From AG1 sp035559775 (GTDB lineage Archaea; Thermoproteota; Thermoprotei_A; Sulfolobales; AG1): a stretch of DNA of 50,258 nt. The stretch lies in NCBI GenBank assembly GCA_035559775.1, contig DATMAU010000017.1:1-50258 (forward strand), written 5' to 3'. Below the pieces are notes generated by a model. The model was not told where the DNA came from. It saw nothing but the letters and a program-made list of their open reading frames with translations, and searched no databases. Shown piece by piece: positions 1 to 8,613 of the stretch. Each line of letters starts with the position of its first letter. Within the stretch, counting starts at the first letter, position 1. The position numbers were made by a program, and so were the translations under genes.

Positions 1-133
1 CTGTAGGTAGAGATCACACCGAACAAATGAAGACCAAGAATAAAGGATCCGATGAAAGGAGCCCTAGAGCCAGAAACCCAAGGAAAGAGCAGTTAGTATC
101 AAAAACAACCGCAATGAAACCCAAACCCCAGAG
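1..133 (+). repeat. Dispersed repeat, copy 1 (truncated by window start)
   Basis: This is the right-hand part of a dispersed repeat whose fuller copy is at 2176-2451 and whose third copy is cut by the window end. Bases 1-109 match 50150-50258 exactly. Against copy 2 it shows one difference near the right end (CCCAAACC here, CCCGAACC there). The copy ends about 9 bases before the stop of the minus-strand gene at 142-753. It is purine-rich and almost free of T on the plus strand, with no open reading frame of note. Confidence 0.9.
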
Positions 134-141
134 CTCTTCCA

Positions 142-753
142 CTATCCCGCAACACCAATAGTTATTGATATTGAAGAGAGATTCTCTACACCTGTGTAGT
201 TAAGAAACACCCATGCTATCGCCTTGTAGCTTGGCTGGAGATATATGGAGCCCGTATCAACATTCCCTGGAAATGGGTTTCCGCTAGATGCCAGATTGCT
301 TGTCATCACACATATATTCACATCACCCCATATACCCGATGTTCCAGGCGCCCTGAATGGGCCGTAGAGAAACCTGGATATAGATATATTTATAGGCGCT
401 ATCACGCTCGGCCTCCCAATGGTTCTTGGAAACACGCCCTCGTTGGATATCACGAGCCCTACCCATCCATACCAGCCCTGCGATATATTTGTAAATATCA
501 CGCTCATAGATCTATTGTTATTGCTGAATGTAACCTCACCATCGCTTGATATGCACCCCTTTCCCTTCTGTTCCTTGAAGGCTAGAGCCTTATAGCTTGT
601 TATATATATTCTTGCCTCTCCGGTTTTTACCTTAGCGGATATCATGGCCTTATCGCTCCACATACCTATAGCCGTAGGAATCGTTGTTATCAAGATCACC
701 AACAGGATAAGCCTGTAAAGCCCGCTAGTGCTGATCAACCCCTGCTCCACCAC
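142..753 (-). CDS. Secreted or membrane-anchored protein of unknown function
   Basis: The 203-residue product starts with a GTG codon and has a hydrophobic segment at about residues 11-30 (LYRLILLVILITTIPTAIG), followed by a Ser/Thr/Asn-rich extracellular-type domain with several Asn-X-Ser/Thr sites. The short hydrophobic leader followed by SDKAMISAKVKTGEARIYI resembles the layout of camelysin/TasA-like or pilin-like surface proteins, but I see no diagnostic motif, so this is only a guess. A TATA-like run (ATATTTAATAATA) lies about 10-25 bases before the start, consistent with leaderless transcription. It is alone, with repeat copy 1 immediately downstream. Confidence 0.7.
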   Translation of the reverse strand: MVEQGLISTSGLYRLILLVILITTIPTAIGMWSDKAMISAKVKTGEARIYITSYKALAFKEQKGKGCISSDGEVTFSNNNRSMSVIFTNISQGWYGWVGLVISNEGVFPRTIGRPSVIAPINISISRFLYGPFRAPGTSGIWGDVNICVMTSNLASSGNPFPGNVDTGSIYLQPSYKAIAWVFLNYTGVENLSSISITIGVAG

Positions 754-1158
754 GGTAAAAAGTATTATTAAATATATGGTTACTAAGCCACACGCAGTAA
801 CCCTTTATAAACAACCCTGCGAGTTCTAGCCTATGTGCTATATAACAAGCATAGTGGTTATTTAGATATTTGCCAACAAGCCCCCGCTTCTTATAATTAT
901 ATCGTTGAAGAGCCAGCATGTGTTGCCACATGGCCTTCCTGACATATACGATGACCCAATGTCTTAAGACCCTAGCTAGTCCACGACAATCTTCAAAGAC
1001 ATTTGTAGGCCGTGCAACTAGCAGATCTCGTTAAGCTTTATAATATCAGATCTAGCTTGAACAGGTAGAGCAACATTAGCCTTTAACAACTAGCTAGGAG
1101 ACATCACAGCATCTGCTAATAAGTTGGTCTGGGATATTCTGCGACTCGGGCAGGGTGT
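754..1158. other. Intergenic region with divergent promoters
   Basis: This gap of about 405 bases lies between two diverging genes. It holds the TATA-like sequence for the minus-strand secreted protein near 761-778, several AT-rich runs, and a small imperfect hairpin at about 911-933 (CATGTG/CACATG arms). I see no convincing gene or guide RNA in it; a CTGA/GATGA pair near 939-955 lacks the other boxes of a C/D RNA. Confidence 0.4.
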
Positions 1159-2169
1159 GTGAGGAGAGCGCCGATAGATCATGATATTGTTATTGATAAG
1201 GGCTTGAATTTACACGTAGTATTCGGATCCGTGCACCCGCCTGGAAGGATATTCACATATATCAAATACATCCCAGCCGAGGATTACCGTGGAGGGGAAC
1301 ATGGTATCGGTATCTGGAGATTTAGAGGTGTTCCGCTTAAAAGGGTGTTGGAGAGATACTCTGTATACCATGTAGAGAAGATCTTTAACAAGTATCATAG
1401 AGAAGAGTGGGATCCTGTTTATGGCTCTAAAATGCCATCCATAGGCTATCTAGATGTGATAGCCCATCTACTACCAGAGGAGAGGGGTTATGAGGTGTAT
1501 ATAAATCCGAGAGACCCTCTCGAAGAAAAGGCATCCGAGCTCATAGAGAGGGTGATAAGGCTAACCGGAATCAGGCTCGGGAAGATCGGTGTTGGGGGAA
1601 GCATACTGGGCTCTTTCCACTCTACAAGTCTAAGCGATATAGATCTTATAGTGTATGGCTGTAGAAACGCTGAAGAGATCTACTGGAAAGCAAGTGAGAT
1701 CGGGATCCCCTTATCGGGGAAAAAGCTTGAGAGATGGGTTAGGAACACTGCTCTCCTGCACCATATCCCGTTAGAGGTTGCCAGGGATATGTATAGCCCA
1801 TACAGAAGAATCCTTTTCCAAGGTGTTGAAACAACCTTCGTATTTCCAGAGGATCCCAGAAGATATGGAGAGGAGATATCAATAAGCCTTGGCAAATGTG
1901 TGGAAGCAAAGCTCGAAATAGTTGGTGGGCAGTGTAGATCCCTCCAATACCCGGCAAGAGCTGAGGTAGCTAGAACTCTCGAAATCTCTGGGATCGATGT
2001 TAGGATAGACGAAGCGATCTCTTACGAGGGCACCTATTCACCGATATTATATAGGGGAGGTATACTCAAAATCCATGGATTGATCCAGCTGGTGCTACCT
2101 AGAAACATATATAGAATAGCCGTTGGGACTAGAGAGTGCGGGGGCTATATAGCCCAGGCTATGCCATAG
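1159..2169 (+). CDS. Predicted nucleotidyltransferase (COG2413-like)
   Basis: The 336-residue protein carries a DNA polymerase beta-type nucleotidyltransferase core at about residues 144-170: a Gly-Ser turn (GGSILGSFHS) followed by SLSDIDLIVYG, where the two Asp residues would bind metal. An N-terminal domain (about 1-120) with the segment NLHVVFGSVHPPGRI and a C-terminal region ending IHGLIQLVLPR flank it. Another gene in this window (37302-38162) has the same three-part plan, so the two are paralogs. The substrate is unknown. It starts with GTG, and repeat copy 2 begins just after its stop codon. Confidence 0.75.
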   Translation: MRRAPIDHDIVIDKGLNLHVVFGSVHPPGRIFTYIKYIPAEDYRGGEHGIGIWRFRGVPLKRVLERYSVYHVEKIFNKYHREEWDPVYGSKMPSIGYLDVIAHLLPEERGYEVYINPRDPLEEKASELIERVIRLTGIRLGKIGVGGSILGSFHSTSLSDIDLIVYGCRNAEEIYWKASEIGIPLSGKKLERWVRNTALLHHIPLEVARDMYSPYRRILFQGVETTFVFPEDPRRYGEEISISLGKCVEAKLEIVGGQCRSLQYPARAEVARTLEISGIDVRIDEAISYEGTYSPILYRGGILKIHGLIQLVLPRNIYRIAVGTRECGGYIAQAMP

Positions 2170-2175
2170 CCAACA

Positions 2176-2451
2176 GTTTCTGGTTTCATGATGGTTTATA
2201 AGAGCTAATATTAAATTTGTCTCTATGGGAATACTATATAAACTCCATGTATTTTACGATAGATCCAGGATGTAGAGTTTCCCCACAGCAATGAGCCAGA
2301 GCAAAACTATGAAGAGGGAGCTGTAGGTAGAGATCACACCGAACAAATGAAGACCAAGAATAAAGGATCCGATGAAAGGAGCCCTAGAGCCAGAAACCCA
2401 AGGAAAGAGCAGTTAGTATCAAAAACAACCGCAATGAAACCCGAACCCCAG
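2176..2451 (+). repeat. Dispersed repeat with inverted ends, copy 2 (complete)
   Basis: The left end TTCTGGTTTCAT (2178-2189) and right end ATGAAACCCGAA (2434-2445) are near-perfect inverted repeats; copy 3 has the perfect partner TTCGGGTTTCAT. Inside, a TATA-like GTTTATAAG (2193-2201) is conserved with copy 3, then about 70 bases are poorly conserved, then a core of about 170 bases from TTCCCCACAGC to the right end is nearly identical in all copies. The core contains an 11-codon frame MSQSKTMKREL. The copy sits between two converging genes. It could be a MITE or a transcribed non-coding RNA family; I do not recognise it. Confidence 0.85.
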
Positions 2452-2473
2452 ATTAATTTTAGCATGGGATACG

Positions 2474-3463
2474 CTATATAGCTAAGATCTGGTCTTTATA
2501 GAATCTAAGGATCCTATCCCTATTGATCCTTATTCTAACCCTTTCCCCTATAGATAATCTTCTCCCAAGATTAGTCCTAACCTTCACAGCTATTGAGTCA
2601 TTGATCCTTATGGTAATTACAGAGTGTGATCCTAGGTATTCTATAGCTTCTACGACTCCCTCAAGATCGTAGTTTTCCCCATCCTCTATATAAGCATCCT
2701 CCGGCCTGAAGCCTATCAAGCTTCTATCACCATGGCCGAAGATCTCGGCTGGCACCAGATTACTCAACCCTATGAATGTGAATGTGAAAATATCCCTTGG
2801 TCTTCTATATATGTCTTCTGGAGAGCCTTTCTGAACGATTCTCCCCTTGTTTAGCAGTATGATCTCGTCGGCTATGGCGAGAGCCTCTTCCTGATCGTGT
2901 GTAACGTGTATTATGGTGGTCTTGATCCTTCTCTGTAGCTTTTTTAGAAAGCCTCTAACCTCGATCCTGAGTCTTGCGTCGAGATTGCTTAATGGCTCAT
3001 CAAGGAGAAGTATCCTTGGCTCCTTAACCAGGGCCCTAGCTATAGCTACTCTCTGTTGTTGTCCTCCTGACATTTGGTGAGGATATTTATTAAGCTGATC
3101 CTCTATCTCAAGCAATCTAGCGATCTCAATAACCTTATCCCTTATCATCCTTCCAGGGATCTTTTTAATCCTCAAGGGAACAGCTATATTCTCAAAAGCT
3201 GTCATGTGGGGATAGAGGGCATAGTTCTGAAAGACTATACCTATATTCCTCCTCCAAGGAGGTTCAAAAGTTATGTTCCTACCATCCATAATTATATCGC
3301 CCATGTCAGGAACCTCGAGTCCCGCTATCAATCTCAGCAGGGTTGTTTTCCCAGATCCTGAAGGTCCTAACACGATATAGTATCTATTATCCTCAAAAAC
3401 AATGCTATCTATAGCTAGTTCGAACGCGCCATACCTCTTCACTATGCCCTTCAGCTCTAGCAC
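2474..3463 (-). CDS. ABC transporter ATPase, sugar/glycerol-phosphate (MalK/UgpC) type
   Basis: This 329-residue protein powers the importer encoded upstream in the same operon. Visible motifs in order are Walker A GPSGSGKTT (about 33-41), Q-loop FQNYALYPH, signature MSGGQQQRVAIARA, Walker B ILLLDEP, D-loop SNLDA and the switch His in THDQEEAL. A C-terminal TOBE-like domain follows (about 240-329), as in the MalK family. It starts 4 bases after the permease stop codon, so it is co-transcribed with the permease and binding-protein genes at 3468-6728. The transported sugar cannot be told from sequence. Confidence 0.93.
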   Translation of the reverse strand: MLELKGIVKRYGAFELAIDSIVFEDNRYYIVLGPSGSGKTTLLRLIAGLEVPDMGDIIMDGRNITFEPPWRRNIGIVFQNYALYPHMTAFENIAVPLRIKKIPGRMIRDKVIEIARLLEIEDQLNKYPHQMSGGQQQRVAIARALVKEPRILLLDEPLSNLDARLRIEVRGFLKKLQRRIKTTIIHVTHDQEEALAIADEIILLNKGRIVQKGSPEDIYRRPRDIFTFTFIGLSNLVPAEIFGHGDRSLIGFRPEDAYIEDGENYDLEGVVEAIEYLGSHSVITIRINDSIAVKVRTNLGRRLSIGERVRIRINRDRILRFYKDQILAI

Positions 3464-3467
3464 CTAA

Positions 3468-5201
3468 TCACCTCCCCCAGATCTTCTCCAGATCCCTCCT
3501 AATAAAGATCAGGAGGATTATTGGGGGTATCATGCTTATAACACCAGCAGCAGCAACGGCACCGTAGTTAGCCGTGACAGGGCTCATCAGATTAGCCATA
3601 TAGACAGAAAATGTCTGTGCACCAGAGAAGCTGAGAGGGCTTGATAGATCATATGGCGAGTAGGTAAACGCTAGGGGGAATAGGAGCGCTCCCCAGCTGA
3701 TTAGAAAGGAATACACAGCGGCAACACCTATACCACCCTTGCTCAGTGGGAAAGCTATCTTTATAAATACTCCGAACCTATTCATCCCATCAGCCTGGGC
3801 AGCCTCATCAACGCTTTTCGGGAATTTTATATAATAGTTATACATAATCCAGGTTGTTATCGGAATTGTCATTATTGGGTATGTTATTATGAGAGCCCAC
3901 CACGTATTTATAGCATTAAGAAAACGGATCATTGCGAAGAGAGGCACTATATAGATCAGAGTCGGTGTGGCTGTCAAATAAAGCACGTAGATCAAAAGCC
4001 TATTGCCCCCAAACCTATATGCTGCCATAGCGAAGCCTAGCATTGATGATAGGAGAATCGTTATCAATGTATTTATTGATGCAATACCGAGCGAGGTCAC
4101 TAAGTAGGGAAGCCCCGTTGATACGACATAGTAATAATTGTCAAAGGTGGGACTGTTAGGTATAATTGTTGGGGGTATGCTGAGAAGCTCCTTAGGCGAT
4201 TTGAGAGAGACTATTAATAGCCATGCTATTGGGAGGAGTGTGAATACTAAGGCGAGGAGTATCACGGCATAGTGGATGGCTCTGGGCATCTCTCTAGATG
4301 GTGCGAAAGAAACCATCGGGATCCTTAGGATAGTTCTTGACGAAACAAGCCTGATATAGATAGCTGCCAAGACTGTGGATAAAGCGGTCATTATCACGAT
4401 CAGCGTTGCAGTATAACCCCTAAGCCTGATGTCGGTGTAGAAGTTCTCGAACACGTAGAACGCGAGGTTATCAAGAACCCTAGGCCCTGCCTGGGAGGTA
4501 CCTATATAGATTGGATCGAATAGAAATAGGCCTGAGATCATTGATAACACGAATGCTGTGAGGATCTGTGGCGACACAAGCGGGAGATCTACAGAGAGGA
4601 ACTTTCTAACACCGACCATGCCATCTGCATATGCTGCTTCCTCAATATGCTTCGGTATAGATCTAAGGCCTGAGTATATTACGAGCACAGCTATTGGGAG
4701 GGATCTCCAGATCTCTATGATAACCACAGTATATATCGATGATGCCCAGTTATACTGGTAAATATAGTACGAGATACCAAGAAACGGGTTTAGCATGAGA
4801 TACCACATTATAGCCGCGGTAGTAGCTGGTATGAAAGATGCAATAGATAGAGGAACAAGAAAAACACCACCAACCCTTCTAAGCGAGGCTGCAATTGGAA
4901 TAGCAAGGATCACTGTAATAGTTGGCGCAACCACCATGTAGATAAGCGTATTAAACACAACCCTACCTATAAATGGATCCTCGGCCAGGTATGCATAGTT
5001 CTTAAGACCAACCCATATAATATCTCCTCTAAGTGTGTATGTGAAGAGGCTCAGAAAAGCGTTAGATAGTATGGGGTAGAGAGTGAAGGAGACTAAGTAG
5101 GCGAGAGCAGGGATCGCTAATAAATAGATAGATCGATCCCTTATCCCTTTACCCCAAAAGAATCCCTGCCTTTTTATATAAAAAAAGCGCTGTTTAAACA
5201 T
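3468..5201 (-). CDS. ABC sugar importer permease, fused MalF-MalG-like protein
   Basis: The 577-residue membrane protein contains two consecutive permease units. The first (about residues 25-285) holds the coupling loop EEAAYADG followed by FLSVDLPLVSP; the second (about 305-577) holds DEAAQADG followed by FIKIAFPLSK. These EAA loops contact the ATPase. About twelve hydrophobic segments are visible. In most importers of this family these are two proteins of about 290-300 residues each, so this is a natural fusion. It lies between the binding protein (upstream) and ATPase (downstream). Confidence 0.93.
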   Translation of the reverse strand: MFKQRFFYIKRQGFFWGKGIRDRSIYLLAIPALAYLVSFTLYPILSNAFLSLFTYTLRGDIIWVGLKNYAYLAEDPFIGRVVFNTLIYMVVAPTITVILAIPIAASLRRVGGVFLVPLSIASFIPATTAAIMWYLMLNPFLGISYYIYQYNWASSIYTVVIIEIWRSLPIAVLVIYSGLRSIPKHIEEAAYADGMVGVRKFLSVDLPLVSPQILTAFVLSMISGLFLFDPIYIGTSQAGPRVLDNLAFYVFENFYTDIRLRGYTATLIVIMTALSTVLAAIYIRLVSSRTILRIPMVSFAPSREMPRAIHYAVILLALVFTLLPIAWLLIVSLKSPKELLSIPPTIIPNSPTFDNYYYVVSTGLPYLVTSLGIASINTLITILLSSMLGFAMAAYRFGGNRLLIYVLYLTATPTLIYIVPLFAMIRFLNAINTWWALIITYPIMTIPITTWIMYNYYIKFPKSVDEAAQADGMNRFGVFIKIAFPLSKGGIGVAAVYSFLISWGALLFPLAFTYSPYDLSSPLSFSGAQTFSVYMANLMSPVTANYGAVAAAGVISMIPPIILLIFIRRDLEKIWGR

Positions 5202-5225
5202 GGCTAAACACCTATTCAGATTAAT

Positions 5226-6728
5226 CTATGTTGCTATCTTCATAAGCTTTATCCAATCGCTCACAATATTGTTTATAGTCTCCTCAGCGCTCTGCCTCCC
5301 TCTTAGAAAATCTGCAACATTCTTGATAAAGATAGGCCTTAACTCTGTGAAGAAGTTCGTTATACTATTAACTATAGTGACTCTCTTTAGATCCACCGTC
5401 CTCTGCTCCTCCACAATCTTTATTAAAGGCTTGACCCAAGACGTGGCAGAAACCTCTGAGGCAACCCTTAATCCAGAATAAGTAGCTGGGACAAAGCCTA
5501 TCTGCTCCGCACCCTTTCTATACTCCTCAGGCGATATCATCATGGCTATAAGCTTTGCAGCTAGATCAGGATTTTTTGAATACGGATTTATACCAGCAAA
5601 TGTCGGAGCCTGACCAGATGCTCCCCCAGGTAGTGGGGCAACACCTATATCTCCAGCTACTTTTGATACCGATGCATTATTATAGATTGGTATAAACGAT
5701 GTCCAGGCTGCTACCATGGCATAATCGCCTGTCAGGAAGAAGTCCCTCAGCTGATCATACTCCATAGCCTGAACATCTATAGGTGGCTGGAACTGGACAA
5801 GCTTCTTATATGTTTCGAGAGCTTTTATGCCGGCTGTGCAGTTGAGAGTAGGCACTATTTTTCCATTAACCTCTTTAAAGTATGTCCAATAGCCACCAAC
5901 ACTACCTGGAGCGACCTCTGTGCATGGGTCTTGGGTTGCGTATGAGTAGAAGATCCCGATAAAGCCGTTGAATATAGATTGGGTTAAACCGTTTGGAAAT
6001 AGAAGAGCGTATTTTATCCCTAGGGATTCTCTTTTGGACTGGATAAACTCTGCTGCCTTTATCATCTGATCCCATGATGCCCATGTATTAGGATTAAGGT
6101 CAAAGCCATACTTATCCTTAAACTCCTGAGCCAGCTGTTGATTCTCAAATATGCTCTTCCTATAGACTATCACATATCCAAAGACCTGTTGAAACGGAAT
6201 ACCAGAGATCTTTATGAGATTCCCTTTCTCGTCTAGAAGATATACGGGAAGCATAGAGGAGAATGGTATATCAGATCTGTTGAAAACACCGGAGTCTAGA
6301 TATCTCCTCATATCAACTAGATAAGGTCCAAGGGTCGGTGCCTGTGAGGGATAAAATATTATCACATCAGGAGACGGGTTCTGGTTCTGAAGTGCTGTGA
6401 GAGCAGTTTGTACGAGCTGTGCAAAGGGCACCAGTTGAACCTCGACCTTAACGTTGGGATTCGCCTTCATAAAATCGCTGGCAACAAGCCTTAGATAGGG
6501 GGCTAGTGTCGGATCTCCTGAGGCGGCTAAAATCGTTAGTGTTACCTGGATCTGGGGAGCCGGCTGTGGTGTTGCAGTTGTCGGCGTAGATGGGGGTCTT
6601 GCTGGATACATACCGCTATATAATGTGTAGAGGAAAGCCCCTATAGCGACAACAATCACCGCTGCTACTATTACTACCGCGATCTTAGATACGCCTCGAA
6701 AAACCCTTACCCCTAATAACGTCACCAT
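5226..6728 (-). CDS. ABC transporter substrate-binding protein, sugar family 1
   Basis: The 500-residue protein has an N-terminal hydrophobic anchor (about residues 15-38), a Thr/Pro/Ala linker (TPTTATPQPAP), then a type-1 solute-binding fold beginning VTLTILAASGDPT. It includes features of the extracellular solute-binding family 1, such as the GIPFQQVFGYVIVYRKS strand region and NPDLAAKLIAMMISPEEYR. It would be tethered outside the cell and deliver a sugar or oligosaccharide to the fused permease. It is the first gene of the three-gene minus-strand operon; the permease starts 24 bases after its stop. The ligand is not predictable. Confidence 0.9.
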   Translation of the reverse strand: MVTLLGVRVFRGVSKIAVVIVAAVIVVAIGAFLYTLYSGMYPARPPSTPTTATPQPAPQIQVTLTILAASGDPTLAPYLRLVASDFMKANPNVKVEVQLVPFAQLVQTALTALQNQNPSPDVIIFYPSQAPTLGPYLVDMRRYLDSGVFNRSDIPFSSMLPVYLLDEKGNLIKISGIPFQQVFGYVIVYRKSIFENQQLAQEFKDKYGFDLNPNTWASWDQMIKAAEFIQSKRESLGIKYALLFPNGLTQSIFNGFIGIFYSYATQDPCTEVAPGSVGGYWTYFKEVNGKIVPTLNCTAGIKALETYKKLVQFQPPIDVQAMEYDQLRDFFLTGDYAMVAAWTSFIPIYNNASVSKVAGDIGVAPLPGGASGQAPTFAGINPYSKNPDLAAKLIAMMISPEEYRKGAEQIGFVPATYSGLRVASEVSATSWVKPLIKIVEEQRTVDLKRVTIVNSITNFFTELRPIFIKNVADFLRGRQSAEETINNIVSDWIKLMKIAT

Positions 6729-6732
6729 ATAA

Positions 6733-6770
6733 CTTCACCTCTAGATATATGGCTCAAGATATATATTTAC
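6733..6770 (-). promoter_or_regulatory. Promoter and ribosome binding site of the sugar ABC operon
   Basis: On the minus strand a Shine-Dalgarno sequence AGGTGAAG (6733-6740) stands a few bases before the ATG at 6728. A TATA-like AAATATATATC lies at about 6757-6767, which would place the transcript start close to 6735-6740. The spacing supports the chosen start of the binding protein. Confidence 0.55.
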
Positions 6771-6779
6771 ACCACCATA

Positions 6780-7444
6780 TGGAATAACATGACGCTATCC
6801 CAGAGACTAGTAGGATTATTAAAGAACTATCAGTAGACTTATCAGCTACAAAAAGATTCCACCTAGCTGAACCATTGACCACAGAATCCCGGGATCTAGA
6901 AACAATAAGCCAATTGTGGAGAACCGCATAACCATAGATCATACAAACCCTATTTCATATATGTGCAAGAATTCTTATAAATATCAGATCAGATCCAACA
7001 TGATTTTTAACGAGAACATGATAATGCTGATCTCGTCTAAAATAATAATGTTGATTTTGAGGGAATATGTATACACAATATGGTGATAAATGCTGACTCA
7101 TTAATATAACCGCACGATTCTTATAATCCACCACCACATGCTTAGGCAAACCATTACATGAAATTCCACAAAACATGAATCCATCGATGGAGATCTAAAT
7201 AAGCTGATAAACCACCCCTGGATCTATTCGAAACAGCAAAGAAAGAGCTGTTGAAAGAGTCTTTGAGGCTGACGATGCTAAGGACATGCGGGTTGATATC
7301 AAGCTATATCAATTACAGTGAAACAATCGTTTAATTGTTCATATCGTGAGATCCTGATCCTGGAGACTCTGTTTGAGGATCCCGTGGTATTGTTCCAAGG
7401 ATATTTCCCTCATAGCTTATTCTATATCCGGGGCTTGAGATCCG
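6780..7444. other. Long AT-rich intergenic region with a possible gene remnant
   Basis: About 665 bases separate the divergent sugar ABC operon and the lone ABC ATPase. It is AT-rich without a complete gene. At 7211-7321 an open plus-strand stretch of 36 codons ends in a stop and reads like ordinary protein (KERAVERVFEADDAKDMRVD), but has no start and no recognisable family; it may be the decayed end of a lost gene. No RNA gene is evident. Confidence 0.3.
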
Positions 7445-8146
7445 ATGGTTGTAGAGCCTGTGGTTATTTTGAGGGATGTGTGGAAGATCTATAGGGATCC
7501 TAAGGTAGGCGAGACCATGGCTCTAAAAGGTGTTAACTTGGTCGTCAATAGGGGTGAGATCATGGCTATACACGGCCCCTCAGGCTCTGGGAAATCGACA
7601 CTGCTTAAACTCATTGCTGGGCTCTTGAGGCCTGATAGGGGTGATGTGATCGTCGACGGTTATAACTTATCAATGCTTGATGAGGAGGGACTGGCAATGA
7701 TCAGAAATACTGTTGTTGGCTATATACCTCAGGACTACGGGCTTGTAGAAGATCTTAATGTGTATGAGAACGTAGAGTTACCCTTGCTCATAGCGGGGGT
7801 GCCTAAGAAGATCAGGGAGGAGAAGGTCTCAGAGATCCTCGAGTATATGGGGCTCAGGAGCATGGCTTCCAAGCCAGCAAGATTCCTAAGCGGTGGCGAG
7901 AAACAACGCGTCGCGATCGCGAGGGCTATGGTTAACACGCCAAGCGTTATACTCGCGGACGAGCCTACAGCTAATCTGGACTGGGATAGCAGTATGAGGG
8001 CTTTGGATATGCTTAAAAGCCTTAATAGGGATTTTAAGACAACAGTGATCATAGTGTCCCACGATCCCAGGGTTATTGACTATGCTGATAGAGCCGTTAT
8101 AATGGTGAGTGGTGTTCTGAAGAGCTATAAAGAGTCGAGGGTATAG
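7445..8146 (+). CDS. ABC transporter ATPase, LolD/MacB type, without a permease neighbour
   Basis: The 233-residue protein is a single ABC domain. Motifs are Walker A GPSGSGKST (about 40-48), Q-loop IPQDYGLVEDL, signature LSGGEKQRVAIARA, Walker B VILADEP, D-loop TANLDW and switch His SHDPRVI. The length and the ALKGVNL strand before Walker A match the FtsE/LolD/MacB group, which normally works with a FtsX/MacB-like permease. None is present nearby: the next genes, 2 bases downstream, encode a DUF61-like protein and an HTH regulator. Its partner may be encoded elsewhere. Confidence 0.88.
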   Translation: MVVEPVVILRDVWKIYRDPKVGETMALKGVNLVVNRGEIMAIHGPSGSGKSTLLKLIAGLLRPDRGDVIVDGYNLSMLDEEGLAMIRNTVVGYIPQDYGLVEDLNVYENVELPLLIAGVPKKIREEKVSEILEYMGLRSMASKPARFLSGGEKQRVAIARAMVNTPSVILADEPTANLDWDSSMRALDMLKSLNRDFKTTVIIVSHDPRVIDYADRAVIMVSGVLKSYKESRV

Positions 8147-8148
8147 CC

Positions 8149-8613
8149 ATGGAGCTGGGAGGAGTTAGGGATCCTATAGGGAGTTATTATAAGGAGCTTG
8201 TCAGAAGCCTTACAAATATGTCGCCGAAGGATAGGAAGAGACTCTCGGAAGCCGCCAGAGCTGAGATCACGTATGTGGATCTTGTAGGCGGTGATCGACA
8301 TGCCGTGCTGGGGAGCGAGGCAAAGGATCTTGCATCCAACATGCCGAGAGATCTAGCTGATCATATAAGAGTCCCTATGATCATAGCCAAGGTCTCTGGT
8401 ACTTCTTTCTATAAGCTTCTCGACTGTAATGAGAAAACCTCTAGAATGCTTCTAGAGCTAAGATCTAGAGGAGTTATTTCAAGCGATCATGCCGATAGAT
8501 GCATATTAACCCAGGCAGATACTATATCACTTATAAAAAAATATAAAACCCTCTTTATTATTTCTATAATATATGGGGGAGATGAAGGATCACACTATGA
8601 GGAGGACATCTAG
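8149..8613 (+). CDS. DUF61/UPF0216-like protein
   Basis: The 154-residue protein fits the outline of the archaeal UPF0216 (DUF61) family: a short helical start with MSPKDRKRLSEAARAE, a strand with the phrase DGD-like GGDRHAVLG, then LPxx-like NMPRDLADHIRVPMIIA and a Tyr-containing strand FYKLLDC. The function of the family is unknown. It starts 2 bases after the ABC ATPase stop and overlaps the next gene by 41 bases, so the three are one transcript. The family call rests on pattern memory, not on a search. Confidence 0.6.
   Translation: MELGGVRDPIGSYYKELVRSLTNMSPKDRKRLSEAARAEITYVDLVGGDRHAVLGSEAKDLASNMPRDLADHIRVPMIIAKVSGTSFYKLLDCNEKTSRMLLELRSRGVISSDHADRCILTQADTISLIKKYKTLFIISIIYGGDEGSHYEEDI

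Noticed and set aside
725..931. Minus-strand open frame of 68 codons
   Set aside because: Overlaps the start and promoter of the secreted-protein gene; composition does not look coding.
939..960. CTGA followed by CGATGA, a possible D'-C' pair
   Set aside because: No acceptable box C upstream or box D downstream at guide distance.
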